Positions 1 to 9,914 of a DNA stretch of 64,000 bases are shown piece by piece. Position 1 is the stretch's first letter; the number at the start of each line of letters is the position of its first letter. The notes beneath the pieces were generated by a model. That model saw only the letters and a list, made by a program, of their open reading frames with translations, ran no database searches and was not told the origin of the DNA. The position numbers and the translations under genes are program-made. Source of the DNA: Phlyctochytrium arcticum (Eukaryota; Chytridiomycota; Chytridiomycetes; Chytridiales; Chytridiaceae); assembly GCA_025602905.1 (NCBI GenBank), contig JAHLKI010000006.1:124001-188000 (forward strand), written 5' to 3'.

Positions 1-1
1 A

Positions 2-2002
2 AAAAACGAGTATCCCGAGATTTGGGACAAAGTTCGAATATCCAGAGATGCCACTATCAAAGGGAATCGTGATGGTAGTTTTATCGCACAAGTTACCCAA
101 ACCCTCGAAAACAAGGTGACACTTTTAATGGATCAATTCTTTACTGATAGGGGGTGGTCATTCCAGGCTATTATCTTCGATGGCGGCATGGTTCGGAGAA
201 GGGACGGGCATGATATGAGCCAAGAATTACTTGATGAATGTTCACAATTCGTCTTTGACAGCTGTGGTATTCATATTAAACTAGCGGAAAAACCACTCGA
301 TGTATCTGCTGAGTTTTTGGAGAGATTCCATCTCAAATTTGCACGTATGGATAGTGATGATGAGTTTTTTGAGAAATACGATATCAAATATGTACGTTTA
401 GATAATGATGAGCAAGATGAAGAGGCTGATGAGCCACCCAAAAAAAAGAAAAAAAATGACCTGGACCTTGATTTTGAAGCACTTCGAGATTTACCATCCG
501 GCAAATGGAAATATTTTGACTTTAAACGGCTTTACGCTACAACTCATCTCAATGCCGCAAAATGGTTTATTGAAGAACAATGTGCCGATAGTATCATGAA
601 ACATACAAGCGGATTTCTCTACATCCTCGGGAAAGACAATATCTGGCGTCAATATGATACGATCGGAGAGAGCGACTTAAATATTCAAGTTGCCGGAACT
701 CTGGTGTCGTCCTTTAAATCTCTTATGCAGGAAGTAGAGGACGATATGCAGAATGTCAATGTCAACGACCTTAGAGATTTGTTTAAACAATTTCAACGAA
801 TAATCGAAATGAATGATTTCTCCGGAAATGTGGCTAAAAATGTCGATCGACTCTCTATTAAAAACGACAATTGTATTGAACTCTTTCTTTCGAATCCTCA
901 TCTTTTTGCATTCACTGATGGTGTTTACGACCTTGTCAAGGGAGAGTTTCGTCCTTTCGAAGCAACGGATTACATCTTGCACACTTGTGGATATCCTTTC
1001 CCTAATGCGCAAAATGCAGACATTGGAAAAATAATTTTGTCATTCTTTGAAAGCATTTTTCCATCCAAAAACGTCTTTGACTATCGACTTTTTCAACTTG
1101 CCCGATGCTTATATGGAAAGGTTGTTGAGGAGTCTTTTTACGTACAAAAAGGAGGCGGCCGAAATGGAAAAGGTGCCGAAACCACGCTAGTTACATCTAC
1201 TTTTGGGACGTATTTCTACTTTATCAAACCCGAAAATATTACAACTAGAAGCAGAGGTCAACGTGATGCACCAAATGCGCAAATGTTCAACTGTTTTGGT
1301 AAGAGATATCTATCCACTTCCGAACCTCAAGTTGGTCAATATTTTGCTTCCGACGAAATAAAAATTATTCGAGGCAACGACCCTTATCCTGTCCGGACAC
1401 TTCATGATAAGCCTATCACTTTCCCTATTACTGGCTCTCTGCACATACAAACAAACGAAGACCCAAAATTCGACCGTATTGATACTGCTATTGCTCTTTC
1501 CGCCAAAATGGTCCCATACACCGTTACATTTGCAGAATGTGATGATGAAGAAGAGGATACGGCCGTTGAATTAGACGACGATGAAGATGAAAAAATTGTT
1601 CGTCAGGTAAATCCACAACTTAAAAAACTTCTATCTTCTCCAGAGTATCGAGATACATTTATTCTCATATTAATGGACATCTTTCAAGCAATGTTTGTAA
1701 AGAAAGATGGAAGTTTGGATTTCTCAATTCAAGTCCCAAATGAGGTGAACGAGTTTACACAGAAGAATCTGGTTAATTCTTTAACAGTTGCGAAGTGGTT
1801 CAAAATGACTTATAAATTGACAAACAACCCCGACAACAAAATTGAAAGAACCGCCATTTATGGGAAGTATATGGCAGATAACATTGGATCCACAAATCTG
1901 TGTGAGCGAAACACATTTTACAAAGAACTGCGAGCGGTAGTGCCGGAGAGAAAGATTCGGGGCGCTCGATACTTTGTAGGGATATTATTGAAGACTGATT
2001 GA
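2..2002 (+). CDS. D5-like superfamily 3 helicase (5' end outside window)
   Basis: This is a virus-type SF3 helicase of the D5 primase-helicase class, which unwinds DNA at replication forks. The frame is open to the left edge, so the start and any N-terminal primase domain lie outside; about 666 codons are visible. The hallmarks are a Walker A loop GGGRNGKGAE near nt 1150, a Walker B-like strand RYLSTSEPQ near 1305, motif C GSLHIQTNEDPKF near 1435, and a following Asp-Thr-Ala segment with PYTVTF. A Lys-rich acidic patch (KKKKKND) lies near nt 440. D5-type proteins are typical of large DNA viruses and related mobile elements, so an integrated viral or virus-like element is likely. Low GC and the lack of introns fit transfer. 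The frame is intact to its TGA, so expression is possible. Family assignment is confident; the source lineage is not. Confidence 0.85.
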   Translation, partial: KNEYPEIWDKVRISRDATIKGNRDGSFIAQVTQTLENKVTLLMDQFFTDRGWSFQAIIFDGGMVRRRDGHDMSQELLDECSQFVFDSCGIHIKLAEKPLDVSAEFLERFHLKFARMDSDDEFFEKYDIKYVRLDNDEQDEEADEPPKKKKKNDLDLDFEALRDLPSGKWKYFDFKRLYATTHLNAAKWFIEEQCADSIMKHTSGFLYILGKDNIWRQYDTIGESDLNIQVAGTLVSSFKSLMQEVEDDMQNVNVNDLRDLFKQFQRIIEMNDFSGNVAKNVDRLSIKNDNCIELFLSNPHLFAFTDGVYDLVKGEFRPFEATDYILHTCGYPFPNAQNADIGKIILSFFESIFPSKNVFDYRLFQLARCLYGKVVEESFYVQKGGGRNGKGAETTLVTSTFGTYFYFIKPENITTRSRGQRDAPNAQMFNCFGKRYLSTSEPQVGQYFASDEIKIIRGNDPYPVRTLHDKPITFPITGSLHIQTNEDPKFDRIDTAIALSAKMVPYTVTFAECDDEEEDTAVELDDDEDEKIVRQVNPQLKKLLSSPEYRDTFILILMDIFQAMFVKKDGSLDFSIQVPNEVNEFTQKNLVNSLTVAKWFKMTYKLTNNPDNKIERTAIYGKYMADNIGSTNLCERNTFYKELRAVVPERKIRGARYFVGILLKTD

Positions 2003-2030
2003 TTGTGGGTTTGATGAAGAGGGGGGCAGG
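1964..2030 (+). repeat. 67-bp direct repeat, copy 1 (helicase 3' end)
   Basis: The last codons of the helicase gene (GARYFVGILLKTD-stop) and the following G-tract recur almost unchanged at 2790-2857. The two copies differ by a few substitutions and a 1-nt indel. Confidence 0.85.
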
Positions 2031-2043
2031 ATATTGGTTCTTT

Positions 2044-2150
2044 CCATCCGCAATCCGGGATATTGGTTCTTTCCTCTTTCTTTCTCCTTTCCATCCGCAA
2101 TCCGGGATATTGGTTCTTTCCTCTTTCTTTCTCCTTTCCATCCGTGTGAC
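2044..2150 (+). repeat. 47-bp minisatellite, two full units plus partial ends
   Basis: Units begin with ccatccg at 2044, 2091 and 2138 (partial), and each full unit contains gggatattggttctttcc. The array sits directly after the helicase stop codon. It is followed by two copies of gacttatccaca 20 nt apart. The + strand is strongly pyrimidine-rich. Confidence 0.8.
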
Positions 2151-2283
2151 TTATCCACATGCACATGACTTATCCACATTCTTGTCTATAACAGAGCATC
2201 AACCTTTCCCCTTTCCTTTTTCATTATCACTCGAGATAAAAACAGATATTCGGGCGTTATAAAAGAGGTCGTAGGAAGGGCGG

Positions 2284-2631
2284 ATGCAATACCCTAAAAA
2301 ACCTAACATCAACATGGGGAACCCAACAAATAATCAAAAAACGGCAGCGGAAGCAAAAGAGCATGTTCTGTATGTGTGGTGCCTTGTCAACACGGTCTGC
2401 TACAAAATGGGATTTCTATCAAAGAAACACATTAAAGAAACAAGAGAAGTAATGAAGGATTTGTCTTGGGATATTTTCGAAATGGACGACGAAACTACAA
2501 AGGAACTTTTGGAACATTTCAAAGATGATGCCGAAATGTTTGATGTCCTAAAACAGAAACGCAAAGAAAAGGGGCAATTTGGCTTCATGAGGTGGTTAGA
2601 GAAAGAAATTCATACCTATGGATTAGTGTAA
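2284..2631 (+). CDS. Hypothetical 115-aa protein in virus-like island
   Basis: I do not recognise this protein. It has an ATG start and an uninterrupted frame. It is rich in charged residues (Lys, Glu, Asp), with a helical middle section carrying acidic pairs (MDDETTKELLEHFKDD) and a basic stretch KQKRKEKGQ near the C-terminus. There is no signal peptide or membrane segment. It lies 281 nt after the D5-like helicase on the same strand, with similar AT-rich composition, so it probably belongs to the same virus-like element. The frame is cleaner than its surroundings, which argues for a gene rather than chance, but short AT-rich frames do arise by chance. Confidence 0.5.
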   Translation: MQYPKKPNINMGNPTNNQKTAAEAKEHVLYVWCLVNTVCYKMGFLSKKHIKETREVMKDLSWDIFEMDDETTKELLEHFKDDAEMFDVLKQKRKEKGQFGFMRWLEKEIHTYGLV

Positions 2632-2857
2632 AAACATGTCATTTTATTGGACAGTGTCATGAAGAGATTACAAGAGTTACAAGAAAACGACGTATATGAT
2701 ACAGATTTGGCGAATTTGAACGAATTTCTGTATATTTTGATGACGGTTGGAAAAAGCAGATCAGCTGCTTGGAATATCGAATTATGGAAGCTCGATACTT
2801 TGTAGGGATATTATTGAAGAAGTGATTGATAGTGGGTTTGATGAAGAGGGGGGCAGG
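2632..2857 (+). pseudogene. C-terminal remnant of a second D5-like helicase copy
   Basis: Reading to the stop near 2825 gives EARYFVGILLKK, which matches the end of the complete helicase (GARYFVGILLKTD). The nucleotide match extends about 30 nt past the stop codon into the G-tract. Upstream, 2640-2780 shows no long frame. A second element copy, or a duplication that carried only the gene tail, would explain it. This is direct evidence of more than one related element, or of local rearrangement. Confidence 0.6.
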
Positions 2858-3220
2858 GTGGGGCAGGTAGGGGGGCAGGGTTTTAAAAAAGTGCCCCCCA
2901 CTCGGTACATGTAAGAAAAGAAAAATTAATTAATAAAGTAGTGCAGTGTTTCTATGTAGGTAAAAAAAAGGGGGGCAGGGGGGGCAGTTTTTTTGTATGT
3001 TTATGATTCTTATAAAATTTTTATTTGAGTGAGAAGTAGTTCAGAACGTGTGAACTACTTATGAGTAGTGAAAAACCTATATCCCCAGGGACTTTACCTC
3101 GAAAAAGCTGCCCCCCCTGCCCCCCTACATGTAAAGTGGGGGGAAATATAAGATAAAAGTATTATTCACTCGAGAGATGGAGTGAAAAAAAGCTGCCCCC
3201 CTTTCTGCCCCCCTTTTTTG
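2846..3220. repeat. Opposed G-tract blocks, potential quadruplex DNA
   Basis: The + strand carries runs of GGGGGGCAGG type at about 2847-2881 and 2970-2988. The complementary type (CTGCCCCCC) appears at about 3108-3128 and 3192-3218. Both orientations have at least four G-runs within 40 nt, so either strand could form a quadruplex. The blocks flank AT-rich sequence and include ACATGTAA on both sides. No gene is visible between 2858 and 3570. Confidence 0.55.
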
Positions 3221-3570
3221 CTGAACGGGTGAATTGCGAAAGTGTAGTTTTATCGATAAGCCAGAATTGAATTAAATCGATAATAGAAAATGTTTATAAA
3301 AGGAGTGGAAGTCCCTTAGGAGGCGACCCTCAAAAAGTCTAACTCGGTTAGAAAATGGAGGCGGATGGACACATAGAATGCGGAATATTGGATAAAAGCA
3401 TTGGAATATGGGAGAAAATGGTGTGCAGTATAAAGTAGGGTCGAGTTTATGCGGATATGGTGTAGTGAGGAAGTCCCGTGAGAGGAGCGGCTCGGCTCGA
3501 TGAGTAATGGAGGGAGATGACTCGTGATTTGTAAGATGACTCGATACTCGATGGAGCGACCTGAGATGGA

Positions 3571-3684
3571 TAGCTGATGGATAGCTGATGGATAGCTGGT
3601 CAAATAGCTGGCATATAGCTGGAACATAGCTGGTCAAATAGCTGGAATATAGCTGATGGATAGCTGGCATATAGCTGGAATAGC
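3571..3684 (+). repeat. Short tandem repeat of ATAGCTGG type
   Basis: About ten copies of atagctgg or atagctga are spaced 10-16 nt apart, with variable linkers such as catatagctggaa and tcaaatagctgg. The array ends two bases before the 64-bp palindrome. Confidence 0.8.
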
Positions 3685-3686
3685 CC

Positions 3687-3750
3687 CTGTCATAGTGCAT
3701 AAAAATAGCACATAGTATATACTATGTGCTATTTTTATGCACTATGACAG
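3687..3750. repeat. Perfect 64-bp palindrome
   Basis: The two 32-nt arms are exact reverse complements with no spacer; the centre is between 3718 and 3719. The outer arm reads ctgtcatagtgc, and the core is AT-rich. It sits at the 3' end of the minus-strand primase ORF, whose last codons and TAA stop are inside the right arm. A perfect palindrome of this length is unstable unless recent or maintained. Possible sources are a viral hairpin end, a terminal structure of a mobile element, or a fold-back artefact of library preparation or assembly. Confidence 0.9.
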
Positions 3751-4340
3751 TCGTCAAACCCGTGCATAACCAAGTGTTTGAGCGGATCGTTGCTGCCTTC
3801 CATGTATGCCTGAACCGGTTTGCCAGGCTTGCTTTGGTTGATACACTTGAACTGTTGGTTGGTGGAATGGACCGCTGTGTCGAAACCATTTGCGTCGGCA
3901 AAGCGCCGTGTGGTGTTCCGGGTCTCATCAAGGTTGTCAGTATAGTAGTTACTCAGTACAACGTGATAGGAACCCGCTTCTTCGCCGTTGGGGTGACGAC
4001 CGGATATATGCAATCTGGCATTAGGGAACTGGGCCAAAATCTTTGATTTGATCTCGTCCAGCGTTAAGTTGTCTTTGGGATCAATGTCAAAGTACACTTT
4101 GCGTTTGCGTTCCGGAAGGATAATTTCATAGAGACCTCGGTTCTTGGCAACAAGGGCTGCCAGCTTGCTGCTAGTGACCGCCGTATAGAGTCGTTTATAC
4201 TTGGTCGTAAATGAAAGAATCGGAAACTGGTCGGGCTCAAGTTGCTGAATCACGTGATTCATTGCTCCGCTTCGGTCGACCACGTTATTGCCCGTCCAGG
4301 TCAACCCAAGGTATTGAATGTTACGGAGAGGCAGAGGCAT
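3735..4340 (-). CDS. Archaeo-eukaryotic primase (AEP) domain protein, probably truncated
   Basis: This 201-aa protein has AEP-superfamily primase motifs in order: a DxD strand in KVYFDIDPKDN, a Ser-x-His-type strand in GSYHVVLSNY, and a third acidic/basic segment FDTAVHSTNQQFKCINQSK. In large DNA viruses this domain normally sits N-terminal to a D5-type helicase in one polypeptide. Here it is on the opposite strand from the helicase and stops inside the palindrome, so a longer protein was probably cut. The start chosen is the first ATG (MPLPLRNIQY); a frame extending 16 codons upstream lacks ATG. The leader just upstream reads CAACAACAACA, and a TATA-like element lies about 100 nt upstream. 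The region 4341-4900 holds only this promoter and low-complexity sequence. Confidence 0.75.
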   Translation of the reverse strand: MPLPLRNIQYLGLTWTGNNVVDRSGAMNHVIQQLEPDQFPILSFTTKYKRLYTAVTSSKLAALVAKNRGLYEIILPERKRKVYFDIDPKDNLTLDEIKSKILAQFPNARLHISGRHPNGEEAGSYHVVLSNYYTDNLDETRNTTRRFADANGFDTAVHSTNQQFKCINQSKPGKPVQAYMEGSNDPLKHLVMHGFDDCHSA

Positions 4341-4439
4341 TGTTGTTGTTGTGATGAGAGAAGACGAAGTAGTTTTACAATTGTGCAAACAAAAAAAGCG
4401 AAGTATCAGAAACGCAGGGGGGAATGAGAAACGGCTGCC

Positions 4440-4448
4440 CTTTTATAC
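4440..4448 (-). promoter_or_regulatory. TATA-like box for primase ORF
   Basis: On the minus strand it reads GTATAAAAG, about 100 nt before the ATG at 4340. The intervening leader contains a CAA triplet run. Recognition is by motif and position only. Confidence 0.5.
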
Positions 4449-4849
4449 TTTTTGGTTGATGCAGCATCATGGTGCTAACTTCGAGCCGAGACGTGCCTGC
4501 CAAAAGTTTGCGACGAGTTTATCGATAACAAAAAGCTGGCGACCCGCGGTTGGTGCTCATTTAGTCCCAAAATGGATATCAAACGCCCGAAAAAGGAAAC
4601 ATTAGAGATCTTGAAGGGTCTGTGAAGTTGCAAGTAAAAATGGACCGGACCCATGTTGACAACGAACATGTAACAAGATGGAACTGGATGAAGTGAAGCA
4701 TAGAGAGCGCTTTGCGCTCGATCGGCAAGCTTCACTTGCTCGACAAAAGAGACGGGTCAAGGTTGCGAAATTTGGAGACGTTGTGATCGATCACACTTCA
4801 TCGATCACACAGCTTGGGTCTTTTGCCAAGGTGGGCGGGGAGAGAGGGG

Positions 4850-4905
4850 GGCTACCAAATCCCCACCCCTATTTGTGCCAAATCACCACCCCTGAGTCAT
4901 TGGCA
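4850..4905 (-). repeat. Short inner repeats at Harbinger 3' end
   Basis: The motif ccaaatcaccacccc / ccaaatccccacccc occurs twice within 40 nt, immediately beyond the point where the transposase frame decays. It could be the subterminal region of the element. I could not identify a matching inverted copy on the other side. Confidence 0.35.
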
Positions 4906-4910
4906 GCAAA

Positions 4911-5689
4911 TCAACCCGCAAGGTGGGAATTCTCCAACACCGTGATGTCGTTGTTAATACCGGGCATTCCAAAGAAGAAATGCCAGATCCACAGATCCTG
5001 GCCAGCTACGGCTTCCAAGACTAGAGTTGGAACCTTTTCCTTGCCCGAGAATTGGCCGGCCCAGGCTTTTGGGCAGTTCTTCCATATCCAATGCATACAA
5101 TCCAATGACCCAATCATCCCGGGGAATCCTCGTTCGGCATTTACTGCCAAGATTTTGCGCAGGTCCTCTGGCGTGGGCTTGCGGAGAAATTCAGCTTCAT
5201 AAATCTCAATGATAGATGAGCAGAATTGGCGCAGGCATTCCAATGCGGTAGTCTTGCCAATCCGGCAGTACTCGTCAACAGACTCTGCGGACCGTAAGCC
5301 AAAATGCGAAGAGCGGCCGTCACCTTCTGGTGGGCACTCAAACCCGGACGACCTACGGCGTCAGGCTTGCGCCTGAAGTAGGGATTAGCATTCTCCAAGG
5401 CAGCAATGATCTCCAACACGAGCTCTCGTCGCATGCGGTAGCGGTTACGGAATTGGGCCGCCGTATAAGTGCAGTCCTCGTTAAAGTAATCTTTCAAAAT
5501 CTGTTCATGCCAAAGGTCTCGCTCTCGCCAAATCTCTCTTCGTTTCCGACGAGGGGCGAGCTGCTCATCTCCAGAATCCTCAGCTCCAGGCTCGGGCGAG
5601 ACCACGATGAACTCCCTAACGAGGCCTTTCAAATATCTCTTGATCTCCTTTGCTTCCTCGTTATCGTCTGAATGTACATGTCGCCGCAA
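4911..5689 (-). pseudogene. PIF/Harbinger transposase (HARBI1-like, DDE_Tnp_4), frameshifted and truncated
   Basis: The N-terminal part (5690 to about 5285) has the HARBI1 signature: DYFNEDCTYTAAQFRNRYRM, then GRPGLSAHQKVTAALRILAYG. The second part, in another frame (about 5285-4911), gives GFPGMIGSLDCMHWIWKNCP and LEAVAGQDLWIWHFFFG, then PGINNDITVLENS. These carry the first and second catalytic Asp of the DDE nuclease. About one base is missing near 5280-5290, where the conserved SVDEYCRIGKTT block falls into the second frame. The frame stops after HLAG and the last third, with the catalytic Glu, is gone. No in-frame ATG is seen at the start. A dead cut-and-paste transposon is the secure reading. 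The usual partner Myb-like gene is not seen. Confidence 0.85.
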
Positions 5690-7494
5690 CCGGCGCCAGA
5701 TCTGACTGCTTCCTATCGACCTAGACTACGGCAATTATGCATGTGATAGTGCGGTTAGAGTCATTCTGCTGCACAGAAAGCACGGGTGCCGATGTATTCT
5801 CGGCTGCGGCGGGCACCTATCCGGCCCGCATTATGCCTCTTTCCCCTCTACGTTAACAAGGCCGGGACCAGGCCTGGATATGAGGGGTAGAAGACTCCTC
5901 CAGCAGCCCCTTCATCTCCCAGACACGCAAGCGAATAGGGGGAGGAGAAGATGGACAGTTCTGACACGAACCGGGTACTCCAATCGAGGCGACGCCGACA
6001 AAAACCACAAGCAGAAAGGATGTTGTCCAAGCCGAAGATATATGAACAAAGTGATGGAAACTTCTTGTGGAAAGCGGACAAACAACCCTCCAAATACTTC
6101 TTGAGGACTGACGGATGGTATTGACACCACTTCTTCATCTCAATTCGAAGACAGACAAGTGCAAACAATGCACCACTTCCCCCGACCTCTCCTTCATACA
6201 TGTGGAGATTGCACAGCAACGTTTAAGGCACTACATACGAGCGAACACGAAAAGCCACGTCAATTAGCGGGACGATACGTGTCGGTAATGCCCATAAACA
6301 ACTCGACGCAGCACGGCGGCACGACTTAACGCACGCAAATCATAGACGATACGCGTCATACGACGGTTTGCATCTACCAACGTTGCTGTTTTGCGAATGG
6401 AACTCCTACTTACCAACTATGATGGTTCTTGTTCATGATCTAACAGCTTGACAAAATAACCTGTCCACCATCGACGGGGAGGAGACCGATCATCAGCTAC
6501 AACTTCGGTTTTTTAGGTTTTCTTGAAACCGCGCAAACGTTGCTATCAGGATCGGCTGCATCTTTCTAGGTTCGCTCCTAGTTATTGCGGTATCAGCAAT
6601 GAGTTCTGACGCATGAACTACGCTCGGTTACGTTTGCTCACCTTCCGTTAGAGTATAGTCGGGATCTTCTCTTTGTACTATATAGCTAGGAGTGAGAATG
6701 TAAGCCAGTGACGATGAATTCATAGATGCATGCAAATCAAGTATGGTTTGCTATGATGGAGCAACGTTCGATACGCCATGTTAATGGAGCCAGCACGCGA
6801 GCTCATATCCCCAACAGGACGCGCCTTGCTGGGGGTGCCCATTATGACTCGGGGCGCCACGCGAGACGCTAATCGCAATACCAGGGACGCGACGATGGTA
6901 TTGCGCCCGATCGAGGTCGCAATTTTTCAAAATGAATTCCTACTTACCAACGATGATGTTTCTTCACTATGGTCTCGCAGTTTAATGATGAAAGCGGTTC
7001 ATTCCAATAGGTAGGAAGCGGTTCTGTGGCTCAGAACTCCGTCGAAGTTTTGCGCTAAGGGATGACAGTCATTTGGGGAATGAGATGCATATAGTGCAGC
7101 GCGGGGTCATACCTGCCTTGTAGGCCCGGTAAGAAGTAACGACAGGCCCATTTTAAGGGAAGTAGGTCGCACCGCAAATGCCAAGCTCCGAGTGCGAGTG
7201 CATGCTACGCAAATTGCCACGAGCAACGCAGAGTTGGGAGTATTGTTCGTGAGTGCTGATAATTCCAGGATGTTAGAGGCTCGGTAGGTCGATTCGCCAG
7301 TACGCAAGAAGACCAAGAAGACCGGACGCGATTTCCAATTGATACAAGTATCACATGACCAAACAAGATCGGACACCGGATCGGACACCTCCGCGTTCAC
7401 ATTCGGAACGCGTCCAACCTCAACACCAAGATTCTCAAGATCTTCCTGATTACTTGCCAGCAAAAGTATTGAATCTCAATTCCTCACAACCACA
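5690..7494. other. Gene-poor interval with one dispersed repeat pair
   Basis: I see no supported gene here; the open frames are short and overlap on both strands. A ~45-nt motif is present twice, at about 6396-6440 and 6931-6975, sharing cctacttaccaac followed by gatgatg or tatgatgg. The rest shows no recognisable structure. Confidence 0.5.
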
Positions 7495-9620
7495 ATGCCC
7501 CCCAAAAGACCTCCGCCGCCGTGGGTCGCTGGTATATTATCTTCTTTGCTATTCTGCTTCGCCACGTAACTCTAGTGACTTCTAGGCCTGGAAACTCACG
7601 TCCAAAACCACGGTAAAGAGGGTTGGTCCATTCTGCAGTGGTGCAAGAACAATCAGGCGTCCATTCTCGATGGGAGGCGCTCGACACTGATCCAACTCGG
7701 CTTCATTTGAAATGGCGCTCCCGGTTCTTGAAGAAGTTGCAAGACTACCGCGAAGACGCAAAGGAGTTGGTAAGTGCGCCTTATTAAAAGGCAGCAACGT
7801 CGAGAGGGCGCGAACCGCAATATCTATAATGTTGCGATCAGCGCATTAGTGAGCCGCGGCCAGTCATTCATGTGCAATCCATGCCACGGGTCGCGTACCT
7901 TTACCTATCGCTCTGTCATGAATTGCCCTTTGGTCGTTGCTGTTGCTGTACTCCCATAGGTATATATCGATCATTGGCTTACTCTCACTCTAGTTGCTGC
8001 GTGAGGATCAGGCCCTGTCTAGATTTTGGCAAGAGGTGAGCGAATGTGGTCCTGCGTAAATACGTCCAGAACTCACTGTCATGATCGCACAGCTGGTCTC
8101 TCTTGAACAACTCGGAGAAAATGCGGAAGTAGAAGCAAACAATGTAGTTGCAGACACCATTGGTCGAGGAGCACCCAGTCAAGCTCTCGCCGCTCTACAA
8201 GACAATCGCGGGTATCCGGCGCTCCAAAACCATTTCGCAGCGGTAAAGTCATTTTATTTATAATGCACTATTTGGTATTCATTAGTCGATTACTTGCCAG
8301 AACATAATTGAAGCAAAAGGGAAGGGTAGGGCCCTAGAGCAGGTGGAACTGCATTTGGACGACACCCACCTCTTGCCCAGAAAGCGCCGTACCGAAGATG
8401 CTGAGAGTATATTACCAGTGGCCACTCAGGAGAAGCGGCAACGGTTGGAACCCGTTGCTCTCGGAGATAGTATCGACTCTGAGGAAGTTGACCTCAGAGA
8501 GGACAAAGTGTATACGGTTGACGACGCGCTGAAATGGGCGCGTGGTACTGAACAAATGAGAAGTTACATTCTCACCGCAATTGATTATACCAAGCAACCC
8601 GACTTACGGTTACAACAGTTCAGCAGGCACATGCTACGACTCATCCGTGCTTGCGGCGTTATTGAGAGTACCGTTCTCGCCCAAATGATGGATATTCCCC
8701 AGTATCTATCCAAAAAAATCATGACCCGGTATGATGCTTCCATGCTCTACCCTGTCTTTCAGGACAATCCAGAGGCATTGTCGGTTCTGCGTTCGCTCAC
8801 GTCGGATGGGATGCTAGTTAATTTCGCCGCATTCTATTACAGACTTGGGCTGCGAACTCGTCCGCCCAAAAGTTTGATGACGAATGCGTCTATCATTACG
8901 CTGATTGAAACGGCTTTGAAAATACCGATGGGGGCAACCGAGCTCGACGAGGAGGACATCCGGTCGGTGTGGGCCGCCGCCACCAGGGCTGCGTTGCCTG
9001 CAGTAGGACAAACTGGAATCGGCGTCTCCCTAGAGTTCGCACATACTGCTCAATCGGACGGGGACACCAACAACGTGACGAAGTCTGATATCACCGTCTT
9101 CATTGCCAATGATATTAACGACATCGGGGCCTGTGTTATAGAAGTGGACAAGGTTGAGTCGGGGCAAAAAGGCAGGGTCCACAAGGATCGTGTCAAGGTA
9201 GCCGGAGAGATTGTCCAACAACTCAAAAGCTTGATAGCGGCGTGCACGTTGTCCACCGAAGAACGAGCCGAAATTGAGGTTTTTTCTGGTCTCGTTTCCA
9301 GATGGACTATCCAATTCCATGCAATCAAAGTCGTAGCCATCGGGAGCCGCCTCTGGTATGTAAAGTACACCGATCAGAAATTCTCCATTGGCCCAAATGC
9401 GAAAGGAGTCAAAGGGATGCTCGAATATGGAGAATATTTGAGACAAAAAATCCTTCCGGCATGCGAAAAGATTCAGTCCGTTCTCGCACGAACTCAAGGG
9501 CCCAGTTTAACTGCGTTGCTGGCACAACTACCGGACGTCAGCAAGGACCAGTTGAAGTCCCGCACATCGCGGGCGCCTATCACACCAGCCAGAGCTAGGA
9601 AACACCGTCGTGACAAATAA
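7495..9620 (+). CDS. Putative nuclease-fold (possibly Crinkler-type) protein, multi-exon
   Basis: The secure part is 8093-8242 joined to 8301-9620 across a 58-nt GT-AG intron (8243-8300), phase 0. An upstream 323-nt intron (7770-8092) would join it to an exon ending LQDYREDAKEL. A further exon starting at ATG 7495 (MPPKRPPPPWV, intron 7532-7585) leads into WSILQWCKNNQ but needs a one-base slip near 7670, so the 5' end may be wrong or broken. Alternatively the gene starts at ATG 8081. The body has RKRR-type basic patches near its start and a C-terminal ARKHRRDK, both suggesting nuclear targeting. A strand pair KSDITVFI then CVIEVDKV, followed by a Gln-rich helix, resembles the PD-(D/E)XK nuclease arrangement seen in Crinkler-like effectors of chytrids. 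That is inference; no LFLAK-type N-terminus is visible. Confidence 0.55.
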
Positions 9621-9863
9621 CAAACATGGCTAGAACTTCCATGGTTAGTAAAAGCTTCGAATGATTGCCGATGCCTGTAGTCCCCTAACTCTTTGTCGAT
9701 ATACTCTCCAAGGAACTCTTTAATCTTCCTGGTATTTCTAAATATGCCTTTTACGTCCGGCAGCGTGTTGCCGTGTTCAAATCTCATCTTTCTGTCTTTA
9801 TCTCACGGTCCTCTTTCCTCACTTTGCTGCCGGCCTTTTTGAAAAGAGCATTCTGCAGTTTGC

Positions 9864-9914
9864 AATGTCACAGTGCGCAGCATTCTTGTCAAGAATGCTG
9901 CGCACTGTGACATT
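9864..9914. repeat. Perfect 51-nt palindrome (25-nt arms, 1-nt spacer)
   Basis: The left arm 9864-9888 is the exact reverse complement of the right arm 9890-9914. Its outer sequence aatgtcacagtgc resembles the outer arm ctgtcatagtgc of the palindrome at 3687. The ATG of the GCR1_C gene lies in the left arm and a second in-frame ATG in the right arm. Confidence 0.9.

Noticed and set aside
271..504. Minus-strand serine-rich ORF
   Set aside because: It is the antisense shadow of the acidic/lysine-rich part of the D5-like helicase.
2145..2180. Two TTATCCACA sequences identical to the bacterial DnaA box
   Set aside because: The context is eukaryotic or viral with no bacterial replication genes; two 9-mers in a repeat are better explained by local duplication.
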